Part shown: positions 42,189 through 53,644 of the stretch, in pieces
Numbering within the stretch: the stretch's first letter is position 1
Layout of the letters: every line of letters starts with the position of its first letter
From: Centrapalus pauciflorus
Lineage: Eukaryota > Streptophyta > Magnoliopsida > Asterales > Asteraceae
Direction of reading: 5' to 3'
Length of the DNA stretch: 64,000 nucleotides
Assembly (NCBI GenBank): GCA_020465985.1
Contig: JAANYP010000190.1
Location: 62,001 to 126,000 of the forward strand
Made by a program: the position numbers and the translations under genes
The notes under the pieces: model-generated
What the model was told of the DNA's origin: nothing
The model's input: only the letters and a program-made list of their open reading frames with translations
Database searches by the model: none

Positions 42189-44259
42189 TGTAACATCCTC
42201 GAATTCAATTACTGTAATTCGGATCTATTTAAGTGGATAATTTATAATTAAGTTGAAATAAAAGCAATGATTAAGTATTTGGGATAATTAATAGTTTGTT
42301 GTTATTTTAAGAAAATTTGAACTCTGAATTATTATTAAGGAGTATTATGAATTATAAAAGTTAGTAATGATAAAACTAAGAATAAATCAGTATTTTATGG
42401 AACCGGTTAAGTTGAGGGGTGAAATGTGCAAAATGATGGAAATGGGAATAAAAAGGCCAAGCCTTTCATTTTTCACCACCACACTCTCTCTCTAGACTCA
42501 CTCTCTAGAAACTCTCTCTACATTCTCTGTAGATTATCTCTCAAACCGACCGACCGATTATCGAGATTTATACGTCATTGGAAAGATCTCGAGGAGTACT
42601 ACAACAATCTACGGTTGCATTCGTGGTTTCGTACGAATTGAGGTAAGAATCGACCCTTTTAGGCTCTTACATTTTCGGTTTTGAAGATAGAAATTTCGAG
42701 TTTATCATTTCTTGCATGAATAAAGCTAGTTTTGCTTGAATTTTAGCTAGAATATGATAGAGTATGTGTAATAGAATCGAAACTAGGCTTAATACATGAC
42801 ATATCCGTGATTTTAGGCTTAGAAATGCATGTTTTAAGGCTGTAAAGATGAACAAATTCGAGAATGCCAAGAACAAAGTCGAAATGCAAGAACAAACTCG
42901 ATTTTGGTACTAAATTCGAGTAAATATTCGAATTTAACACATGGTCTTCGACTTTAACCACAAATTCGAAGGGGGGGTTCGAATTTAACCCTCAAATGCA
43001 AATGGGGTTCGAATTTAGCCCCTAAACTCGAATGGGGGGGGGGGGGGGTTCGACTTTAATCAAGAGTCTGAAATTCGAACAGGAACTCGGCGAGTTCCTT
43101 GTATCTACTCGGCGAGTTCTTAGCATTTTTGGGAAATCCGAATGGGTTTAAAGGAACCGAATTTATGGATTAATAACCACACTTTTGGGATATCTTTTGT
43201 ACTATAGTAAGGCAAATAAAGGAGAGTTAATTGGAAATAAGAACTCATCAAATGATGTGATTTAAACGTGAGATTCGGATGTCGGTTCCGAATGTTGTAA
43301 TACTTTTATTTGCACAAAGTAATCTTAATTTGTTAAATACCATGAAATGATAACATGTTTATCATATGAAAATGTAACAGGTCCCTTGTGGTGTTGTTTA
43401 ACCCACAATGGGGTACTTTGTGGATCCGGTTGAAAGCCCGAGGAGAAATAATTATTGGTTAAAGTTTATTTACGCACCCACTGTGATTACATTAGATTTC
43501 GCATGTTTATATCTCTTTTATGTTAGCTTTGCCTGCTGAGACCTGTTGCTTCATTTATTGTTTGGAATTCTACTAACTTGCGTAGATTTAGATGCAAATT
43601 CATGCTTGTTGCATGTCCGTTCGATTGTTGTGCATCTAGTGATGGACCGGTGGTCGCATCAATTACTCTGATGTGACTGCGCTATATGACCTAGAGCTGA
43701 TCCCTCCGAGGATCTGGTAGGCAGTATGTCATCCCCGATCGTACGTTTGTCTCAGATGGTATGTTTCATGCCAAGCTTTGGGCTCGAAGGGGCTGCGGCT
43801 CTGGTTCCGTAGTTGGTGTACGAAGAGAGTATACGATGTTTGTCATCGGTGTTACTCTTGGGGCTTCATAAAGATTTATAAAATTCGTAATATGTGTATT
43901 CACTAAGCATTCGCTTACCTCTCAGTTGCTTTATTTTTACAGGAAAGGGAAAATCTGCAGCTGGACCTTCTAGCTAGGTCGTGTGTGAAGTTCTTGGAAG
44001 AATTCTACTACTCAATCGGTAATTATGTTGTGGGACTAATACCATGATATGTTTGGGATGATTGTAATAAACTTTTGAGTATGTAGACTTAGATTTGGTA
44101 CCTTGTAGCACCGTAGGGTGTTTGACACTGCTGCGTTACTTATTTATGTATTTTAATGCTTCCGCACTTAAACTAGGTTATCAGATCATTATATTATTGT
44201 GTTTGATGAATAATCCTGGGTGTTTTGTAAATGGTGGTTGATGTGGCAAGGGTGTCACA
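42189..44259 (+). repeat. 5' LTR of Gypsy G2
   Basis: This is 2071 bp from TGTAACATCC to GTGTCACA. In order it holds TATA-like GGAATAAAAAGGCC (42445-42458), CT-rich start DNA, splice donor 42642/42643, TTCGAATTTA words with a long G-run near 43027-43039, the CCCACAATGGGG block (about 43402), an acceptor at 43942 and a second donor at 44018/44019. Confidence 0.95.
42643..43942 (+). other. Predicted LTR-internal intron 1 of G2
   Basis: The donor is GAATTGAG/GTAAGAATC and the acceptor is CAGTTGCTTTATTTTTACAG/G. The length is 1300 bp. The exon before it, from the TATA box on, has no ATG. The copy in the 3' LTR is 49513-50799. Confidence 0.65.
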
Positions 44260-44475
44260 CGAGATGGTATCAGAGAAGTAGTTTGAGATTCAAGTGTCCA
44301 TGAGGTCTTGGTTTCAAACATTAAGTGATGACTTGTAGTGATACTAAGTAATGATCTGAACTAAGATAGGTTACGATCTAGTAATTATAGGAAATTGACT
44401 ATCACACGGGACAAATGGGTGGTGTCTTTAAATTAATGACATGTTACTAAACAAGTTATATGTTTATTATTTCAG
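44019..44475 (+). other. Predicted intron 2 of G2 leader
   Basis: The donor is CTCAATCG/GTAATTATG in the LTR and the acceptor is TTTATTATTTCAG/AAC, 3 nt before the gag ATG at 44479. The exon between the two introns (43943-44018) has no ATG, while the intron has several. Confidence 0.6.
44265..44275 (+). promoter_or_regulatory. Primer binding site of Gypsy G2
   Basis: It reads TGGTATCAGAG, initiator tRNA-Met type, five bases after the 5' LTR. Confidence 0.93.
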
Positions 44476-44478
44476 AAC

Positions 44479-46017
44479 ATGTTTGGAGGAGGAATGACAC
44501 CTGAAGAAACAAGGGAGATGATGCTAGCCATGACGGCTGAGCAGAACAAGATGATTCAGGAACAGTTTCGGGCTCGAGATGAGGCCGAGGCTAAGAGAAG
44601 GGAGGATAAAAGAAAGAACAAGGAAAAGGAAGGGGGCAACGATGATAATCAAGATGACAACACTGGGTCATTAAACAAACGCAAAGGTTGTCGGTTTAAG
44701 GATTTTAAGGGAAATGGTGCTGTGTAATTTAATGGATTGGGTGATGATGTTGCCGCACTCGAATGGATAACGGCAACCGAACGGACATTCGGAATCAGCG
44801 ACTGTGCTGAGAAGGACATGGTTCAGTATGCTACCGCTATGTTCACCAATGATGCGATTATGTGGTGGAACGCTATGGTGAATGCTTTGACATTGGAGAA
44901 GGTTTCCTTGATGACTTGGGCTGAGGTCACGGACTTATTCACTAAGCTGTTTTGTCCGATTGATGAACGCCGAAGACTGGAGGCAAAGTTTATGGCGTTG
45001 ATGCAGAGGACTAAGACTGTGTCCCAATATGCTGTGGAGTTCACAAAGCTGAGTCTGTTTGCGCCTCATCAAGTTGATACTGAAGAAAGGAAGGTGACCC
45101 GGTTCGAGGCTGGTCTGGATATTGAGATCAGGTGAGTTATGAGTAACGTTCGCTATCCTACATTTGCTGGTTTACTTGAAGCTGCCAGAAATGTAGAACA
45201 AATTCTGATCATGTCGGGTTATTCTATTGGGTCTGCTGCTCCTTCCACCAACCCAACACAACCGTCACCGCCGAAGCGCCAGCGCGAGGGAGGATATTCT
45301 GGATCTTCCCGGTCATCACAATACTCGCCTCAACAGTCATATCGCCGACAGTCTGGTTCTTCTGGTCGCGCTCGTGCTTATTCCATCAACACCGAGCCGC
45401 AGTATTGCAATAAGTGTCATCTGGAGCACTTTGGCAAATGCACTAATGGACGTGCTTGCTTTTGCTGTGGAGAGCTGGGCCATTTTCAGAGTGAGTGCCC
45501 AAGGAAAGGAGATGCTTGCTATAAGTGTGGGGTGTGGGGACACTATAGTAGGAATTGTAGGAAGAATGCTCCAGCAGCTGCTGCTCCATCATCAACACGA
45601 TCTTCTGGAGGTTCAAGTTGTGGTTCAGTTAACCGCCGGGGTCAGCCATAAAGGGAACCGGCTCGTGCTTTTCAAATTACTGTAGAGGAGGCGAGGGAAA
45701 ACCCGTAGGTGGTTACGGGTACGTTTATCGTAAATTCTATGCCAGCAAGAGTTTTATTTGATGCTGGTGCAAATCGTTCGTTTGTTTCCACTATTTTTGC
45801 ACAAAGACTTTCCATGCCTCTGTCTAGATTATCTGCTATACTTGACATAGAAACTGCTAGCAATGCTCTAGTCAAAGTAGATCACGTATACCGTAACTGC
45901 ACGTTAGTAATTGAGGATGTAGTTTTCAATTTGGACCTGATTCCTATTGAGTTCAGTGAGTTTGACGTGATAGTCGGAATGGACTGGTTGATTGAAAATG
46001 AAGCCCATATAGTGTGA
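44479..46017 (+). pseudogene. Gypsy G2 gag and protease
   Basis: The ATG at 44479 gives MFGGGMTPEETREMM. The gag fold (ALEWITATERTFGISD, IMWWNAMVNAL) and the three Cys/His fingers (CNKCHLEHFGKC, CFCCGELGHFQSEC, CYKCGVWGHYSRNC) are preserved. The protease follows in the same frame, though its active site now reads FDAGANRSF (Ser of D-S-G replaced by Ala). Stops lie at 44728, 45133, 45649 and 45706, and at 46015. Gag and protease share one frame, which shows that the frame break in G1 is a lesion. Confidence 0.9.
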
Positions 46018-46026
46018 AAGAATTGA

Positions 46027-49021
46027 ATGATAAAGATAACTACTCCGGAGGGGCGTGAGATTTGTATTTATGGGGATAGGAGAAGCGGGGATCTGTGTTT
46101 GCTGACTGTTGCACTTGGTGCAAAGGGGTGTGACGCTTACTTAGCATATGCGATTGATGCTAAGGCTGAGAAGAGGACTTTGGCCGATGTGCCTGTTGTT
46201 TTACAATTCCCGGATGTGTTTCCGGAAGACTTGTCTGGCGTGCCGCCTGGGAGACAAGTGGAGTTTAGAATTGACTTGATCCCTGGAGCTGCACCGGTAG
46301 CTCGTTCTCCATATCGCCTTGCTCCTACCGAAATGCAAGAGATGATGAAACAACTCCAGGAGTTGTTGGATAAGGGCTTCATTCGACCGAGTTCGTCACC
46401 GTGGGGAGCTCCGGTATTGTTTGTAAAGAAGAAGGATGGCACGATGAGAATGTGTATTGACTACCGGGAGCTGAATAAGTTGACCATTAAGAACAAGTAT
46501 CCGCTGCCACGGATAGACGACTTATTTGATCAGTTGCATGGAGCTAGTGTATTCTCCAAGATTGATTTGAGGTCGGGGTACCATCAGTTGAAGGTACGAG
46601 AAGAGGATGTGCCTAAGACGGCATTTAGGACACGTTATGGGCATTATGAGTTTTTGGTTATGCCTTTTGGATTAACCAATGCCCCGACTGTCTTTATGGA
46701 TCTTATGAATAGAGTGTGCATACCGACGTTAGACAAGTCTGTAATAGTGTTTATTGATGCCATTCTGATATACTCTAAGTCTGAAGCTGAGCATGCTGAA
46801 CATCTAAGGGAATTGTTGGAGTTGTTAAGAAAAGAAAGGTTGTATACCAAGTTCTCAAAGTGTGAGTTTTGGCTACAACAGATACAGTTTCTAGGACATG
46901 TGATTTCGGGGGGCTGGGATTTCAGTATATCCGGCTAAGGTAGAAGCAATAAAGAACTGGGAACCGCCGTGTTCAGCTACTGAGGTTAGAAGTTTTCTGG
47001 GGTTGGCGGGCTACTATAGAAGGTTCATAAAGGATTTTTCTAAGATTGCAGTTCATTTAACTGCATTGACAAAGAAGAATGCACCTTTTGTTCGGGAAAC
47101 CGTGCAGCAAGAGGCATTTGATATTTTGAAGAAGACGCTAAGTGAAGCGCCGATACTTGCCCTACAAGAGGGTAATGAGGACTTTGTATTATACACGGAT
47201 GCCTCAAGACTGGGGTTAGGTGCTGTACTGATGCAGCGCGGGAAAGTAATTGCTTATGCTTGAAGACAGTTGAAGCAGCATGAGAAAAATTATTCTACTC
47301 ATGATCTTGAGTTGATAGCGGTCACATTTGCATTGATGTTATGGAGGCACTATCTGTACGGTACTAAGTGTCAACTCTACACGGACCGTAAGAGTTTGAA
47401 GTACATTTTCAGCCAGAAAGAACTCAATATGGGACAGAGACGATCGATGGACTTAATAAAGGATTATGACTGTGAGATCCTTTATCATCCCGGAAAGGCT
47501 AATGAGGTAGCCGATGCCTTGAGCCGAAAAGTTTATGCTAAGGATTGTTGCTACATGATGACGTCTACTATGTTAACGTCTACTATTATAAATGATGTTA
47601 AGGCTACTCAGGAGGAAGCCTTAAAGGATGAGAATATTGGTGCTGAGGATATAAGGGCACAGATTAAAAATATGGAAACGAGCGAGTCGGGATTGAAAGG
47701 GATATACGGGAGGATATGGGTGCCGAAGTTTGGGGGTATGAGGGAGGTAATCATCGAAGAAGCACACCAGTCTAGGTTTTCTATTCATCCTGGAAGTACA
47801 AAGATGTACAATAAACTGAAAGCAGACTTCTGGTGGCCGGGATTGAAGAAAGATATAGGTTAGTACGTGGAGAGATGCAGGACTTGCCGGCTGGTGAAAG
47901 CCGAACATCAGCAACCTTATGGCAGTCTGCAACCGCTTCCCATTCCGGAATGGAAGTGGGAGCACATAACGATGGATTTCGTTACGAAACTGCCGAAAAC
48001 TAGGCGTTAACACGATGCAGTTTGGGTAATAGTGGATAGATTGACTAAGTCAGCTCACTTTATACCGATTAGAGAAAATTATTCACTGGAGAAGTTGGCT
48101 CAGATTTATATGGACGAGATCGTTTCTAGGCATGGAGTACCTAAGTCCATTATATCGGATCGGGATAGCCGTTTTACTTCAAACTTCTGGTCAGCACTAC
48201 AAGAAGGGTTGGGAACAAGGATTTCGATGAGTACGGCTTATCAACCACAAACCGATGGCCAAAGTGAAAGAACTATCCTCACCTTGGAGGATATGATGAG
48301 AGCGTGTGTACTAGATCTCGGTGGCAACTGGGATGATCATCTGCCACTAATAGAGTTTTCATATAACAACAGTTATCACGCAACGATAAAGAAAGCGTCG
48401 TTCGAGGCTTTGTATGGAAGGAGATGTAGGACTCCTACGTGTTGGAGAGAAACTGGTGAAACACCGATTGCTGGGCCGGCCTTGCTGCAAGAAACAAACG
48501 AGAAGATACAGTTGATTAGACAGAACAAGAAGGCGGCCCAGGATCGTCAGAAAAGTTACTACGATAGGAGGCATAAACCGATAAACTTTGAAATAAATGA
48601 TTGGGTATATCTGAAAGTATCACCTATGAGAGGTGTTACTCGTTTCGTGAAGAGGGGAAAGTTGGCTCCGATATTCGTCGGACCATTCAAAGTAATAGAG
48701 AAGGTGGGTAATCAGTCGTAGTGTTTGAAGTTGCCTGAAGGGATGTCGGGCATACACCCGGTGTTTCATGTTGGGAATCTTAGGAAGTCTTTTACAACTG
48801 AGAAGGAGGATTGGGCTGACCACACTGAGCTGCAAGTTGATGAAAGGCTCTGGTATGTTGAAGAGCCGGAGTGTGTGTTAGATACTAAGGTGAAGAAATT
48901 GAGAAGCAAAGAGATCGAAATGGTGCTTGTACGTTGGAAGCATCATAAGGGAGCCAATCATACATGGGAAACGAAAGCTGACATGCAAAGGAAATATCCG
49001 CAGCTGTTTGAAGTCAAATAA
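46027..49021 (+). pseudogene. Gypsy G2 pol: reverse transcriptase, RNase H, integrase
   Basis: Reverse transcriptase is at 46200-46915, with the active site now FIDA where G1 has FIDD. A frameshift lies near 46910-46930. RNase H spans about 47160-47550 (VLYTDASRLGLG). The integrase zinc site is near 47750-47890, the core has SDRDSRF and DGQSERT, and the GPF region is at 48670-48690. A chromodomain-like end closes at 49021. Stops are at 47261, 47861, 48007 and 48719. The lost Asp in the reverse transcriptase box would itself abolish catalysis. Confidence 0.92.
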
Positions 49022-49058
49022 CTTCGAGGACGAAGTTAGAGCGTGGTGGAGTCCATGT

Positions 49059-51115
49059 TGTAACATCCTCGAATTCAATTACTGTAATTCGGATCTATTT
49101 AAGTGGATAATTTATAATTAAGTTGAAATATGAGCGATGATTAAGTATTTGGGATAATTAAAAGTTTGTTGTTATTTTAAGAAAATTTGAACTCTGAATT
49201 ATTATTAAGGAGTATTATGAATTATAAAAGTTAGTAATGATAAAACTAAGAATAAATCAGTATTTTATGGAACCGGTTAAGTTAAGGGGTGAAATGTGTA
49301 AAATGATGGAAATGGGAATAAAAAGGCCAAGCCTTTCATTTTTCACCACCACTCTCTCTCTCTAGACTCTCTCTCTAGAAACTCTCTCTACATTCTCTCT
49401 AGATTATCTCTTAAACCGACCGGCCGATTATCGAGATTTATACGTCATTGGAAAGATCTCGAGGAGTACTACAACACTCTACGGTTGCATTCGTGGTTTC
49501 GTACGAATTGAGGTAAGAATCGACCCTTTTAGGCTCTTACATTTTCGGTATTGAAGATAGAAATTTCGAGTTTATCATTTCTTGCATGAATAAAGCTAGT
49601 TTTACTTGAATTTTAGCTAGAATATGATAGAGTATGTGTAATAGAATCGAAACTAGGCTTAATACATGACATATCCGTGATTTTAGGCTTAGAAATGCAA
49701 GTTTTAAAGCTGTAAAGATGAACAAATTCGAGAATGCCAAAGTCGAATCGCAAGAACAAACTCGATTTTGGTACTAAATTCGAGTATATATTCGAATTTA
49801 ACACATGGTCTTCGACTTTAACCTCAAATTCGAAGGGGGGGGGGGGGTTCGAATTTAACCCTCAAATGCGAATGGGGTTCGAATTTAGCCCCTAAACTCG
49901 AATAGGGGGGGGGGGGGGGGGGGGGGGTTCGACCTTAATCAAGAGTCTGAAATTCGAACAGGAACTCGGCGAGTTCTTAGCATTTTTGGGAAATCCGAAT
50001 GCGTTTAAAGGAACCGAATTTATGAATTAATAACCACACTTTTGGGATATCTTTTGTACTATAGTAAGGCAAATAAAGGAGAGTTAATTGGAAATAAGAA
50101 CTCATCAAATGATGTGATTTAAACGTGAGATTCAGATGTCGGTTTTGAATGTTGTAATACTTTTATTTGCACAAAGTAATGTTAATCTGTTAAAGACCAT
50201 GAAATGATAACATGTTTATCATATGAAAATGTAACAGGTCCCTTGTGGTGTTGTTTAACCCACAGTGGGGTACTTTGTGGATCCGGTTGAAAGCCCGAGG
50301 AGAAATAATTATTGGTTAAAGTTTATTTATGCACCCACTGTGAGTACATTAGATTTCGCATGTTTATATCTGTTTTATGTTAGCTTTGCCTGCTGAGACC
50401 TGTTGCTTCATTTATTGTTTGGAATTCTACTAACTTGCGTAGATTTAGATGCACATCCATACTTGTTGCTTGTCCGTTCGATTGTTGTGCATCTAGTGAT
50501 GGACCGGTGGGTCGCATCAATTACTCTGATGTTACTGTGCTATATGACCTGGAGCTAATCCCTCCGAGGTTCTGGTAGGCAGTATGTCATCCCCGATCGT
50601 ACGTTTGTCTCAGATGGTATGTTTCATGCCGAGCTTTGGGCTTGAAGGGGCTGCGGCTCTGGTTCCGTACTTGGTGTACGAAGAGAGTATACGATGTTGT
50701 CATCGGTGTTACTCTTGGAGCTTCATAAAGATTTATAAAATGCGTAATCTATGTACTCACTAAACATTCGCTTACCTCTCAGTTGCTTTATTTTTACAGG
50801 AAAGGGAAAATCTACAGCTGGACCTCTAGCTAGGTCGTGTGTGAAGTTCTTGGAAGAATTCTACTACTTAATCGGTAATTATGTTGTGGGACTAATACTA
50901 TGATATGTTTGGGATGATTGTAATAAACGTTTGAGTATGTAGACTTAGATTTGGTACCTTGTAGCACCGTAGGGTGTTTGACACTGCTGCGCTACTTATT
51001 TATGTATTTTAATGCTTCCGCACTTAAACTAGGTTATCAGATCATTATATTATTGTGTTTGATGAATAATCCTGGGTGTTTTGTAAATGGTGGTTGATGT
51101 GGCAAGGGTGTCACA
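49059..51115 (+). repeat. 3' LTR of Gypsy G2
   Basis: This is 2057 bp and collinear with 42189-44259. The G-runs differ in length: 12 or 13 Gs at about 49837 and about 23 Gs at about 49905, against 7 and 15 in the 5' LTR. A segment with GAACTCGGCGAGTTC is shortened by about 26 bp near 49970. Confidence 0.95.
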
Positions 51116-51392
51116 AACGGATTGCCTCAAGCCTTGCCACTGGCGCAAACACTTCGTTGTAACCGATTCCTTCTTCTTGGTTGAAACCCTTTACGACAAG
51201 CCTTGCCTTGTTGCGAGTTACAATACTCCGATCATCTTTTTTGCACTTAAAAACCCACTTGGTTCCTATTGCAACTTCTCCTCGAGGTAACGGCACCAAC
51301 TCCCACACTTCAAGCTTTCTGAATTGTGACAGTTCTTCTTGCATCGCTTCAACCCAAGAATTGTTTTTCAGTGCCATTTGCACATTCTTCAA
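51116..51392 (-). pseudogene. Copia A4 reverse transcriptase, upstream part
   Basis: It holds the start of the reverse transcriptase region: WVEAMQEELSQFRKLEVWEL, GTKWVFKCKKD, ARLVVKGFNQEEGIGY and FAPVARLEAIRL. It stops at the G2 insertion and continues at 42188. Confidence 0.92.
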
Positions 51393-51398
51393 CTCTAC

Positions 51399-52204
51399 TT
51401 ATGAGGTGAAACACGAATAAAGGCAAGTGTGAAAGGCCTCGGAGTCATTAATCATCGACAACAGCACTGTGTTGTTATTCAAACTACTCCTAGTTCTCAC
51501 ACCAGCATTCAGATTTCCTATGATGCTCTCAACCAGACGATCCTTATTTATTGTAGATGTTTCTATCCCATCGAACCTAAGGTTATCTCCTAAGTTTGAT
51601 CCTATTTCACCTAACGGGGGACCGACTTCAGACGCTACATTCTCTTCCTCATGATCACTGTCTTCGGAGGTAGAGTTTGTAGTCTGATTCTCGTTTGAAG
51701 GTAACTTAGGTTCATTCTCTGCTGGAGACCCATCTTCTATCGATGTAGGCTCAGAAGTTGATGGAATGCTCGTCTTTGGAAAACCTTGACCGTCGTCATT
51801 CAGATTTAATGACGATAAGTCATGCTCAATTGTACCTGCATTTCCATCCAAAGGAATGTTAAATGATTTAAATAATGAATCATAATCAAATATCCATTCC
51901 GGACCAGTTCGGGGTTCATGTGTATAACTTGTTACATCAATGTTATATACAATTTCTACCATACTGTTAGTTTTGTTAAAAACCCGTTTGTTTGGTGAAT
52001 TAGGCACATAACGTAGGAAATAACCTTCGTCAGTCTTTTCACCAAACTTACGTTGATGTTTTGTTTTCATTAAAGTACACGGTACCCCAAACGGTTCGAA
52101 GCCAGTTAAATTTGGTGGTCTTCTATTCAGAACTTCATAACAGGTTTTGTTCAATGAATTGACAGTAAGGACCCGATTTAAAACATGACAAGCGGTATTC
52201 ACTG
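51399..52204 (-). pseudogene. Copia A4 integrase C-terminal part and linker
   Basis: It continues the integrase from NTACHVLNRVLTVNSLNKT through FEPFGVPCTLMKTKH and YVPNSP. An acidic Ser/Asn/Glu linker to the reverse transcriptase follows. A stop or shift near 51400 separates it from 51392. It is closely similar to A1 at 82-450. Copia B is inserted at its upstream end, with TSD CACTG at 52200-52204. Confidence 0.9.
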
Positions 52205-53312
52205 TGTAGGTCCCAAAAGGTTTCCCAAGTGTATAGTTCTAAGCTGTAGAGGGGGGGGTGAATAATGCTATTTAAAAACTTAACAATCTTTTCTCAATGT
52301 TTGTGTATATTATTAACAAGTGTTAATTACAAACAAGCCTGAACTGCGGAAAGGTTCAAGCTGAGATGACAGATACAACAGTTGTTCAACTAATCTAAGA
52401 CACACTCAGAATAGATACAATGACTACACTCACTTAGATGCACTCACTGATTTTACAAGATTCAGATGGACAGCTTGAATAAGAACAGCTTAGACACACG
52501 TACTGTTATATTCAAGCAGACTTGCATGCATGAAAAACACACTTTAATGCATGATCTGATTTCACACACCTAGATATCTCACAATATGTAGAAGCTTCCT
52601 TTTATACCCTCACTGAGAATCTCAGTGAAGCTTCTTCATTGGACAGATGAGATAGTGGCAAGTCTTTCCAAAAAGACAAGACACCTTTCTGCACGTTCCG
52701 ATAAAGCATATTTGTCTTCACATGGCAGAATCTTTGTCTTTTCCTTTTTGTCATTGTTGCATAAGGCTTTAACCAAAAGAGGAATGTCAACTTTGCATCT
52801 TTCATCTTTTTCTAAGGCCATTTTGATATAACAAAAGGTTTGTCACCCTTTTCAGATACCCGTTTGTCTTCATGTAACAAAACAGCGTGGGCAGGCTGTG
52901 CAGTTCTGTTTTCCACTTTGTCTTCGACTTGTAAACTGATCTAGTAGCCAAAAACAATACATGAGGACTTGGAAACATATTCCATAAAATGTTTAGCCTG
53001 TTCACAAACAACAAGTTCAGTTCACAAAGAACAGAACACTTGTAAACTGTCCGAACTGCTCAACTGAATAGAGCAGCGTAGACATTTTATGTCCAGCCTG
53101 TTCAGCAGACAGGACAGCTTGGACAAACTTCCTTTGTTGCAACGAATGCAACATGGTAAACAACTTTGGCTGATATTGCAAATCACTTTTCAGGTTTCAG
53201 TAAGGCATGAACATGCCTTAAATTATACATTCAAGTACATCAAGCAGGTTTGATAAAAAATCTCCCCCTAAGATGTAGAGCAAGTATGACTGAGGCCTTT
53301 TTGTGCCTAACA
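52205..53312 (-). repeat. 3' LTR of Copia B
   Basis: This is 1108 bp from TGTAGGTCCC to GTGCCTAACA. It contains a G-run followed by TGAAT near its left end (52246-52260) and an internal PPT-like tract at 53258-53272 (AATCTCCCCCTAAG on the plus strand). Confidence 0.88.
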
Positions 53313-53644
53313 ATCTCCCCCTATTTGCAATAATCAGTCTGAGCTGATTTAATCAATAACCACTATACATTTAACAATACATCTTGCTGAAATGAAGTTA
53401 CAACATTTAAGTAAAGTAAAAGATCAGTTTATATATACTGATTTTGATTACATAAACAATGTATGTTTTTACAAAAGCACAACTAATGTACTAATGTATA
53501 TTACAACTAATGTAAATAAGAAAAGTTACAACAGATGTAACTAAGTACAACTAATGTACAAAAGAGTTCAACAATTTGGACTGTTGATGTTGGGAGCAGA
53601 TAATGGCAAGTCTGTCCAACAGATGGACAACTTCCATTCTTCAC
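53313..53644 (-). promoter_or_regulatory. Polypurine tract and 3' untranslated region of Copia B
   Basis: The PPT at 53313-53325 reads AATAGGGGGAGAT on the minus strand. The word AACTAATGTA and its variants recur at 53480-53565. Confidence 0.7.

Larger units (their letters stand above)
42189..51115 (+). mobile_element. Gypsy G2, complete but decayed, plus strand
   Basis: This is the only plus-strand element. LTRs are at 42189-44259 and 49059-51115, with a PBS at 44265-44275, gag-protease at 44479-46017, pol at 46027-49021 and PPT-like purines before the 3' LTR. It lies in the reverse transcriptase gene of A4. The flanks are CTAGA on the left and AACGG on the right, so there is no clean TSD. 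Comparison with the expected A4 codons suggests a loss of about four bases at the site. At least eight stops and one frameshift disable its polyprotein. Confidence 0.95.
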
